Positions 32,497 through 42,600 of a DNA stretch of 64,000 bases are shown here, in pieces. Position 1 is the stretch's first letter. Each line of letters starts with the position of its first letter. The position numbers and the translations under genes are program-made. Source of the stretch: VXYL01 sp965203685 (GTDB lineage: Bacteria; Pseudomonadota; Gammaproteobacteria; Pseudomonadales; Azotimanducaceae); contig OZ241908.1 in the NCBI GenBank assembly GCA_965203685.1, positions 3,286,001 through 3,350,000 on the forward strand, given 5' to 3'. A model generated the notes under the pieces. That model searched no databases. It was not told the origin of the DNA and saw nothing but the letters and a program-made list of their open reading frames with translations.

Positions 32497-33582
32497 TTAG
32501 GGGGCACTTTTGGGAAAGAAGGAATCGAACACGATGGATTCCCCGACACCCTCATCGGACGGCGCGTGAATCTCGTCCAATGTGCGTGGACGCGGCGCGA
32601 GATCGAACGCGCCGTGAACGCTCGCGGCCGCCTTGACAGCCTGCCTGTCCCACCATCGTAGCTCACGACACATCTTGGACCAGACGTACATATCCTCCTG
32701 AATCCGTGCCGGGTTTGCAGACCCGCCGATGGCACCGCTCCTGTAGGCCAGCCAAACGCCAAGCGATTCCGCGAAGTGCTCGCCTTCATCCTTCGACGCG
32801 TAGCACGTTACAAATGCCGTCTCGTCGGGCTTGCCCTGAGTGTGGACCTTCGTCCAGAATCTCCCGTGATGTTTGCCGCCGCCAAGATGGCGGGTGACCC
32901 CAAACTTCCAATCGAGCACGTGGGCGAACTCATGGATTAGCACTTCCTCGAGCGGCGTCGTTTGCCTATCTCGCCAATCACGCTGCTGGCATGTGCTGAA
33001 CCAGAACGGCTCCAAGTCGATTTCGTAACCGCCTTCGGAAGTCTTGCGGGCGAATGCTTCTCCGCGGCCCAGAGAGCCATCCACGTTGACGACCACGCCA
33101 ACCGGAAGCGCCCGAACCACTATCAGCGGGATGGAAGCGATGGCGGTCGCGAGATATCGGGTCATGCATTGACGTTCGGCCATATCCGCGTAGGCACCGT
33201 GAACGTACCGCACGAGTATTCCGGGCGCATCAGCCTGCGTCAGCACAAGCGTATTGGGATCTGGTGTGGCTCTGGCCTGAACGGCTCTCTCTGTGTATTG
33301 CACGAGTCCTTGAACCGGCGCGTCCAGGTTGTGGTACAGCGTCGTTCCGAACGTTCGGCCCCACGAACCCGCGAACGACGATGCCTGCCAGCTATGGTCG
33401 ATGTGCTCACTGCAATTCGTCCTGTCGGCGCAGGACGTGACGCTTTCATAGTCCGGTGCCGGGCAGTTCTCGTCCCATAGCCGAGTTTGCGCGAAGCACC
33501 CGGATCCCCAGCTCGAATCGGTTGAGACAGCCGCCAAGATCGCTGTGGCGACAGCGAGCTCTTTGAACGACGCGGTCAACAT
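32497..33582 (-). CDS. Secreted zinc metallopeptidase (HExxH)
   Basis: Codes for 361 residues. A signal peptide is likely (LAVATAILAAVSTDSSWG). The zinc site is HEFAH (about residues 215-219, in VLIHEFAHVLDWKFG) with a downstream EHFAESLG that offers the third ligand, as in gluzincin-like enzymes. Cys residues are frequent in the mature part (CFAQ, NCPAP, SCADRTNC, TCQQRDW, CRELRWW), fitting an exported, disulfide-bonded enzyme. The gene ends in a Phe/Ser/Pro segment without a membrane anchor. It lies directly upstream of nothing on its strand but follows the adhesin gene (stop at 33654) by 71 bases, so both may be cotranscribed. Adhesin processing is a possible role (inference). Confidence 0.78.
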   Translation of the reverse strand: MLTASFKELAVATAILAAVSTDSSWGSGCFAQTRLWDENCPAPDYESVTSCADRTNCSEHIDHSWQASSFAGSWGRTFGTTLYHNLDAPVQGLVQYTERAVQARATPDPNTLVLTQADAPGILVRYVHGAYADMAERQCMTRYLATAIASIPLIVVRALPVGVVVNVDGSLGRGEAFARKTSEGGYEIDLEPFWFSTCQQRDWRDRQTTPLEEVLIHEFAHVLDWKFGVTRHLGGGKHHGRFWTKVHTQGKPDETAFVTCYASKDEGEHFAESLGVWLAYRSGAIGGSANPARIQEDMYVWSKMCRELRWWDRQAVKAAASVHGAFDLAPRPRTLDEIHAPSDEGVGESIVFDSFFPKSAP

Positions 33583-33653
33583 GTCGATTGGCTCATACCA
33601 CCTTCTTGTATTCCTGTAGCCACTCTACGCAATGGCCTCGGCCTCCACCGGCG

Positions 33654-36600
33654 CTAACGCCCGCCATTGACCGCCAGCGGCCCTATGCCCGCTTCCCTGC
33701 TTCGCTGGCGTGCACACCGACCGCCGCAAGCCTCGTCGGCACCGACGACCTCTCCGCCCGTGACATCGCCAAGGGGCGGCCCGAAACCGATTCCCGGCCG
33801 CCAGGAGAACCGCAGCTGCAGACCGTGCGTCGCCGGCTCCGCCCCCGACTCCGTCCGCGTCGCCTCGAAACCGAACTCCGTCGACGCGCCCAGCGTCCAG
33901 CGCACGCCCGCGCGCCAGTCGCGACCGTAGCCGGTCATCGCCGCGCCCGCGTAGGGCGCAACCGCGCCTTTCCCGCCGAACGCGTCCATGCCGTAGGCCA
34001 CGTCGCCCATCAGCCGCATGCCGGAGTCCGGCGCGTACCCCTGCAGCCCGCGCGCGTCCGTCATCGACCAGAGCCGCTCAGCCCCGCCGGACGCCTGCGC
34101 GCCCCACGCGGGCGCGAGCGTCAGCGTCAGGCCGCGGCCAGACGTCCCGGGATCGAGGCGCACCATGGCCGCCGCGCCCCACTCCTCGTAGGCGCCGTGC
34201 GCGTGCGCCGCCAGGCGCCGGCCGGACAGGTCCACCGACAGGCCGAGAGCCGCGTCCAGGTAGCGCAGCGAGCCGCCGAGCTCGACGCCCGCGCCCGTCT
34301 CGGCGTCGCCGCCGTCGTGGCGCAGGCCGATCTCGACCATCGGCGTCAGGGTGCGGTTCGCGCCCACGGCGAACGGCCGCGCGCCCTCCAGCATGAGGCG
34401 CGCGCGGCTCGCGTCGCCGGTCGCCGCCGCCAGGTTGCCCGCGCCCGCGAACACGGCCTCCGACGCCATGCGCGTGAAGCGACCGTCCAGCCGCCCGGCG
34501 AGCTCCAGCCCGCCGCGGCCCTGCAGCAGCACGCCGCGCAGGCCCGCCGCCGCCATGCCCATCGACGTCGGCGCGTGCCAGGCGGCGCCGGCGCCCGTGA
34601 CCAGGTCCAGGTCTCCGGCGCCCAGGCCGAGGGTCGCCCACGCGGACAGCCGTTCGGTGGCCTCGAAGCGGGCGTACGGGTGCACGGCCGTCAGCGTGCT
34701 CGACAGCGTGCCGAGATCCGTCTCTCCCCTGTACGAGCCGGAGCCCGTGGTGCGCGCGAGCGCAACGCCCGCGAGCCAGCGGCTCCACGCCGCGTCCGCG
34801 CCGAGCATCACCGTGGTCGCGTCGCCGTCCACCGCCACGCCGTCGTCTTCGCCGCCGAAGAACGTCGACGCCGCGTTGCCCCAGGCAGTCAGCCGGCCGC
34901 CCTCCGCGTCGCCCCAGGCCGCGCGGAACGAACTGCCGCGCAGCATGTTGCGCAAGGCGTCGACGCCGCCGTGGCCGGAGGCACCGCGGAAGCCCGACGC
35001 GGCGCCGAACGTGTCGGCGCCCGCGAAGCCGGGGCTTGCCATAGATCCCGTGCGGCGTCCGCCGCGGGCCGGGAGCCCCGCGTACCCCGTGCCGCGTTCG
35101 TTGCGGGCCCAAGAGCCCATGTACCCCGTCGACTCCGGCGCGGACGGGTCGCTGGAGTCCGGCCCGAACACGCCGCCGCCGAGCAGGTTCATGCCGCCGA
35201 AGCGGGCCTCGCGGGCGGTGTCGTATCCCCGGTCCTCGAAGCGCGCCTCGAGCGCGTCCACCACGTGGTCCGTCGCCGCGCGGCCGAAGCGCGCCAGCCA
35301 CGCCTTCGGCATCGGGTCGGAGTTGACGATCGTCGCCGTCGCCTCCGCGTCCGCCAGATACGCCCCGGTCGGCTCCGACAGCACGAGCGTGAACGTCTCC
35401 TCGCCCTCGTCGACGGAGTCGTCGAGAATCCTCACCGTCACCGTCTTCGAGGTCTGGCCGGGCCGGAACAGCAGCTTGCCCGACTTCGCCCGGTAGTCCG
35501 CGCCGGCCGTCGCGCTGCCGTCCGCCGTCGCGTAGCTGACCCGCACGCCGCGCGTCGCCGCCCGGTCCAGCGTCACCGCGAACGACACCCGCGCGCCCGG
35601 CGCCTCGTCGACCCGCGCGTCCGCCACCGACAGACCCGGCGGTCCCGCCACCGTTGCCGTCACCGCCTCCGACAGCGTCCGGCCGTCGGCCGTGCTCGCG
35701 GCGCCCGCCGCCAGCGTCAGCGTCACCGACGCGTGCCCGGACGGCTTCACGTTGATCCGCCACAGGTCCTTGCGGCCGCCGATCCGCCGCGCCCGCGACA
35801 CCGCGCCCCCGGACACGTCGAACGACGCCTCCGACGCGGCGGTCTCCACCTCCTCGCTGAACGCGATCTGCACCGCGAACACGACGCCGTCGTGCTCGGC
35901 CGGCGCCTCCGACACGCTTGCCGTCAGCGGCGGAGGCGCCGCCTCCGTGGTCGCCGACGCCGCGTTCGACGCCGCGGACGGTCCCGCCGCGCTCGTCGCG
36001 CGCACCTCGAAACGGTACTCCGTCTCCGCGGCCAGGCCGTCGACGTCGTGGCCCGTGTCCGTCGAGCCGGTCGCCGTCCAGGCTCCGAAGGCGCCGTTGC
36101 CGGTGGCGTGGCGCACCTCGTAGCCGGTCACGTCCGCGCGTCCCGTGGCCGCCGCCGGGGCCGTCCAGGACAGCGACACCGTGCCCGGGCCGGACGCCGT
36201 CGCCGTCAGTCCGGAGGGCGCCTCCGGCGCGGCCAGCGTGGACACCGTGGCGTTCTCGACCGCCTGCCCGGTGAACGCTGCCACGTCCGCGCCGCCGCCG
36301 CGCAGCGGATTCTCGGACGGCGGCGTGTAGTCCACCGTCACCGTCTCGCCCGCCGACACCGCGCTCGCCAGCGTCAGCGTCACCGTGTCGCGGTCCACGG
36401 CGACTTCCGAGACGTCGCGCGCGTCGCCCGCCACGCTCACCGCGAACGCCGACGCCGCCGGCACCGAGGACCCGTCGAGCGGCGCGTCGAAGCGCAGCGC
36501 CAGCACCGCGTCCGTCACCCACGCCAGCTCCACCTTGGGCGCCGGCCCCGTCGGCGCCTGTTGGCCGGCGGGCACCGTCAGCGACAGCGCGACCGACTGC

Positions 36601-39600
36601 CCGTGGGTCCAGCCCAGGCTGGCCGTCCAGCTGAGCCGGTTGCCCGACGCGGTCGCGTCGTTGAACGCGTACGACGACGAGCCCACGTTCAGCGTCAGCC
36701 CCGCGAGCCCGGTCTTCGCCGCGTCGGCGGTCAGGCCGTCGAACTCGACCGCGAGCAGGTTGTACAGGGAGCTCCAGGTCAGGAACCTCACCGTGTAGGT
36801 GGCGCCCCCGTAGGTGAACGCGTCCTCAGTGAGAACGGTCGTCGCCGAGCAGTTGGCCCGGTCCGTGTCGCCGTTGTCGCAGCCGTACACGGTGTCGTCC
36901 CGGTCCACCGTCAGCGTGGGCGACCAGTCGGCCGCGGACGGCGTGGTGGTCGACGACGCCGCGAGGCCCGTCAGCGACAGCTCCACCGTGTCCCCTTCGC
37001 CCCACACCGCGCCGGAGTAGCTCCATTGCATGTACCCGCCGGACGTCGACGCGTCGGCGACGGCGAACGTCGACGTGTTCCCGCCGTGGACGACGGCGAG
37101 CGTCACGCCCGCGAGCGCGGTCTTCGCAGCCGCCCCCGTGACGCCCGAAAGCTCGAGATGCAGAGGGCCGTAGCCATCGCCCAGGTTCGCGTCGTACCGA
37201 TAGAACTTGGCGATCGTGTAGGTCGTGCCCTTGTGCTCGAAGTCGTCGTCCGTGAGGACCGTCGCGGTGGAGCAGCTGTCCATGTTCGAGCCCGAAACGC
37301 TCCGGCCGCAGCCGGCGGCGTTGCTGGCGTAGTCCACCGTCAGCGTCGCGGACCAGTCGCCGGCCGGCGTCGGCGCGGGCGCGGGCGGCGCCCCGCCGCC
37401 GGCGGTCAGCTTCAGCGCCACCGCGTCCCCTGTGTTCCACCCCAGCGCGGGAGAAGGCTTCCACCTGAGCACGGATATGTTGCGCGGGGTCTCCGTCACG
37501 ACCTCCGCGGCGGAGAACGCGAAGTCCTGGGCGCTCGCGCCGGTGCCGACCGTCAGCGTCAGCCCGCTGAGCGCGGCCTTGGCGGCGCTCGGCGTGACGC
37601 CGGCAAGGTCGAAGTGGAGGTAGGGTGTGGAGCCATCGGCGTCGTAGAGGTAGACGCCGTTGACCGTGTAATCGGTGCCCGCATAGGTGAACGTGTTGTC
37701 CGAGAGGCGCTGGGTGGAGGTGCAGGCCGCAATGCCGGTATTGGTCCCGCGTCTGGAGGTCAGACAGCCGTAGAACACACGCGTGGGGACGGAGTTGTCG
37801 AAGTCGGTCGAGTAGGCGACCGTCAGCGTCGCCGACCAGTCGACGGTCGGTGCGGGCGCCGGCGGCGTCCCCCCGCCGGTCGCCAGCGTCAGCGAGACCC
37901 TGTCCCCTTCGCCCCAGCTCAGGCCGGCGGGCCAACGCAGGAAGGCGACGCTGTTGTCCGTGACCACCGTGGCGGCGTCGATGGCGAGGTTCTTGGCGTC
38001 CGCGCCGCTGCCGACCGTCAGCGTCAGCCCCGCAAGCGCGGTCTTGGCCGCGGCCGGCGTGCCGTCCTTGAAGCGCAGGTAGAGGTCGCCGACGCCCCCG
38101 CTGGTGTGAACGATCGTCTCGACCGTGTACGTGGTGCCGGCGTGGGTGAACTCGTCCTCCGTGAGCGAGGATGTGCAAGGGTCATGGCTGTGCGGCCACC
38201 CGCTGTTATTGCAGCCGTACGCGCTTCCCTGGTCCACCGTCAGCGTGGCCGACCAGATTTCGGCAGGCGCGGTCGGGTCGGGCGCCGGCGGGCACCGGCT
38301 CGGCTCGGACGCCGGCCCGGCGCCGTCGGCATTCACCGCACGGATGCGGAACTCGTCCTCGTAGGTGACGCGGGTCCCGAGGCCCGTCACCGTGTGCCGC
38401 GTGGTGTCCGCGCCGCTGTCCGGGATGTCCGTCCAGGCGCTCCAGCCGGAGTCCTCGCCGCCGTTGTAGAGCACCCGGTGCTGGTACTGGTACTTCACGA
38501 TGCCGGCATCGCCCGGGTCGTCCCACGTCAGCACGACCTCGCCGCGGCCCGGCGTCGCCACGAAGCCCGAGGGCCGCGCCGGCCGCCCGGACGGCGACGG
38601 GGCGATCCACACCTGCACCGCCTGCCCCTTGGTCCAGCCCAGGTCCGCGGCCCACACGAGGGTGCCCGACCCCGGCAGGGGCACCGGCTCGGCGTCGTCG
38701 AAGGCGAACTCCCGCCCCTCCACGCTCAGCGTCGTCCCTGCGAAGGCCGCCTTCGCCTCGTCGCCCGTCGTGCCCACGAAGGACAGCCGCAGCTCGTTGA
38801 CGTGCTTCAGCCAGACCAGGCTCTCGACCTGGCGGGTGACGCCGCCGTGGGTGACGTCGTCGTCCCTGAGGTTGCGCCGCTTCGAGCACATCCCGTTGAC
38901 GTTGGGCCGGTTGTCGCAGCCGAACCGCCAGCCGTTGAAGACGGAGACCTTCAGCCGGCCCGACCAGATGGCGTCAACCGGCACCCCGGTGGCGAGGGGG
39001 GCGTCCGCCGCCACGATGGCCTTGCTCCACAGCTGCGCGTGGCTGTTGCCGGCCGTGTCCTCGACGTAGACGCACAGCTTCTTGCCGAGCGAGGTCGCCG
39101 CCGCCGGTGTGTAGTCCACCCTCTTCGGCGAGGCGGCGGGAGAGACCGCCGTGGTCGAGAAGTTGTCGCCGCTCGACGACGGGTCGTCGCAGCCGGTCGC
39201 GTCCATCGCCGTGCCCGCCACCTCCACGATGCCGTACTTGGCGACCTTCGACGCCGCGTCGGTGAGCGTGATGCGCGAGGCGCTCTCCAGCCGCGGCGCG
39301 GCGGAGGGGAACGTCACGGCGGGCTTCACCCCGTCCACCTTGTAGTCGGACTGCGCGGGCCAAGCGCTGTGGGTCAGCGTCGCGGCGTTGCCGGCGGTGT
39401 CCGTGACGGTCGCCCCCGACACCAGCGTCAGGCTGCCCGCGTCGATGCTGATGCCGTCCGCGTCCTGCTCGCCCGCCTGCACGTCATAGTTGTGCTTCGG
39501 CTTGTTACCCACCTCTCCGCCGGGCGGCGACGCCGAGTTGCGCTCGAACTGGCGCGTGTTCGCACCCACCTTCACCGCCAGCCTCGTCACGCCCGTCAAG

Positions 39601-42600
39601 ACGACGTCCTCGCTGAACTCGACCTGGAACTCCATCTGCTGGCCTTGCCTGTACCATCCGGCCGAGTGGATTGAAGAGAACCCGGTGATCGTCGGCTTCA
39701 CCCCGTCCACCTTGTGGCCGCTGCTGTCGGCGATCGCGGTGTAGGTCAGCGTCGCGGCATTGTTCGAGCCGTCCTTGATCGTGCCCGTGAGCTTGCCCGC
39801 CTCGACGGCGATGCCGTCCGTGTCCTCGTCGCCCTCCACGACCGCGTAGCTGCACACGAGCGTCTTCGCCGCGTCCCCGCTCGTACCCCCCTTCGCGCAG
39901 GTCGCGTCCTTCTCCGCCGTCCCCACCTTGATCTTCAGCACCGGCGAGCCGGTCAGGACCAGCGCCTCGTTGAACGTCACCGTCACCTCGAGCGCGTCGC
40001 CGATCCTGTAGACGGCGGCGTAGCCTTCCACGTGCGTGGGCGCGCTGGAGGTGATCGCGATCGACGAGACCGTCGGGCCGGTGGTGTCGCCCGAGGCCGG
40101 CGTCGCCGACACCTCGTCGGACTCCGCGCTGTTGCCGGCGCTGTTCACCGCGCGGATCTTGTACTTGTACTCCGTCCCGTTGCTCAGGCTGGTGAAGGTG
40201 TGGGTCACGGTGCTCGAACCGCTGCCCGTGACGTCGGTCCAGGCGCCGTAGGCCGCGGTGCCCGCCTTCTGCCGGTACTGGTACTTCGAGATGGTCGAGT
40301 CGCCCGGATCGTCCCAGGTGAGCACGACCTGCGTGTCGCCGGCCGCCGCCTGGAAATTCGCCGGCTTCTTCGGCACGCCCTGCGCGATCGCCGTGGCCCA
40401 CAGCGACGCGGCCGTGTTGCCCGCCGCGTCCTCGACGTACGCGCACACCTTCTTGGTCGCGGAGTCCGCGGGCGGCGTGTAGGCGAAGCTCACCGAGGCG
40501 GCGGGCGTGTCGAGGGTGGTCAGGTTGTCCGTGCCGACCTCCGACGCCGTGTCGCAGGCGTCCGCGTTGGTCGCCGTCCCCACCACCGGGATGGCGCCGT
40601 ACTTCTTCACCTTGGAGTTCGCGTCCGCCAGCGCGATGGTCGCCCCCACGCCCGTCGTCGGCGTCTTGCCCGACGGGAACGTGATCGACGGGTCGACGCC
40701 GTCGTAGGTGTAGAAGACGTTCGCCGAGGAACATTCCGAAGCGTTGCCCCGGGCGTTCGTGTGCTTCGCACGGAAACCGAGCCCGCGCGAGTTGTATCTG
40801 AGTTGACCGTCTCGCGACACGTCGTTGGCGGTGACGACGACCGTGTACGGCGCGGTCGTGTCCGTCACGGCGACTGCCGCGCTCAACGTCGTATCGCAGG
40901 GCGACCTGAACGTCTCGTAGAGCGTGACCGTGCCGCCGGTCTCGCCCACGGTGACCTCGATGGACGGCGTCTTGTCGTTGCCGTCGGTCGTGCTCGGGCT
41001 CGACATGCTGAGCATGCTCGGCTTTGCCGGCGTCACCCCGTCCACCTTGTGCCCGCTCTGCGCGGCAAGCGCGTTGTGCGTCAGCGTCGCCGCGTTGTCC
41101 GCCGCGTCCTCGATGGCGGCGCCCGCGGGCAGCGAGAGCTTGTTCGCCTCGACGCTGATGCCGTCCATGTCCGCGTCGCCGGACGCCACGGTGTACGTGC
41201 ATTCCAGCTTCTTCCGGTCGTCGCCGGTCGTGCCCTTCTTCGCGCACGTCGCCGTCTTCTCCGAGCCCGCGCCGGATCCGACCCGGATCTTCAGTTCCGG
41301 CGACTCGGTGACCTCGATGATCTCGCTGAAGGTCACGTCGACCTTGATCTCGTCGTCCTTCTTGTAGAACCCGCCCTGGCCGGCGGGCACCATGGAGCCG
41401 ACCGCGACGCCCGTCACCGTCGGCGCCGTGCCGTCGTAGGTGTAGGCGACGTTGGCCGTCGAGCAGGCCGAGGCGTTGGTCGCCGCGTCGGCGTGCTTCG
41501 CGTAGAAGGTCACGCTGCCGTCGGTCGAAAGCGCGGTCGCGGTCGCAGTGACCTTGTAGGGCGACGACGTGTCCGTCACGTCCGTCGCGGCGCTCGCCGC
41601 CGTCGCGCAGCCGCTGTCGCTGTAGAGCGTCACCGCGCCGCCGGTCTCCCCCACCGTGACCTCGATCGACGGCGTGTCGTCGCTGCCGGGGCTCGTCGTG
41701 CCCGACGCGAGCGCGAGTCCGCTCGGCGCGCTCGGCGCTGTGGTGTCGAGCGTCAGCGTCGTGGCGTGCGTGTAGACGGCGGCCAGCGCGTTGTTCGCCT
41801 TGTCCACGCTGTTGGTGCCGACCTTCACCGTGAACGCGCCGTTGACCGACGTGCCCACGGTGTAGCGGCAGACGTAGACGTTGGTGTTGCTCGCGTGGTT
41901 CGGCTTGCAGTCGCCCGTCGCCAGCGTGTCGCCGTTGTCCAGGATGTCGTACTGCGTGTCGTTGGACCCGATGCGGTGGAAGATCTCGGGGCGCGCCGAC
42001 GCCGAGTCGTTCTTCGTGTGCTTCATGTCCTCGGAGAAGGTGACCTTGGTGTAGATGTCCGTTCCCCCGTTCAGCGGACCCGTGAGCGCGTTCGAGAGCC
42101 CTGAATCGCTGTAGTAGCCGGTCTGGGTCGCCGTCACCGTCGGCGGGGTGTTGTCGGTCATGGTGGCGGCGGCCGCGGTCAGGCTCGCCGAGACCGTGTC
42201 GCCGCTGCTCCAGTTCATGCGGACACTGCCCCATTTGAGCCAGTTCGAGTCGGCGGTGGCGTCGGCTATGGCGAAGCTGGAGCTGCCGAGGTTCAGCGTC
42301 AGCCCCGTGAGGGCGGTCTTGGCCTGAGCTCCCGTGAGACCGGAAAACCTGAGATAGAGAACATCGTCGTTCTGTTGCTCAGTGAGATCGATGACCGTAT
42401 AGGTGGCGCTGGGGCTTCCATAGGAGAAGTCGTCGTCGGTGAGGACGGTCGAGGTTGAACACGCATCGATATTGCCTACGGCTGTCCCTTCCCTGAGCTG
42501 GTTGCTGTTCGCACAGCCGTAGTAAAACTCGTCGTTAGCGCTGCTGTAGTCCACCGTCAGGGTGGCGAACCACACCGCGTTGGCGGGGGGCGCGACGAAG

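Noticed and set aside
33588..39674. Plus-strand frame of 2,028 codons
   Set aside because: Arg/Pro/Ala/His-rich composition without domains; antisense shadow of the giant adhesin.
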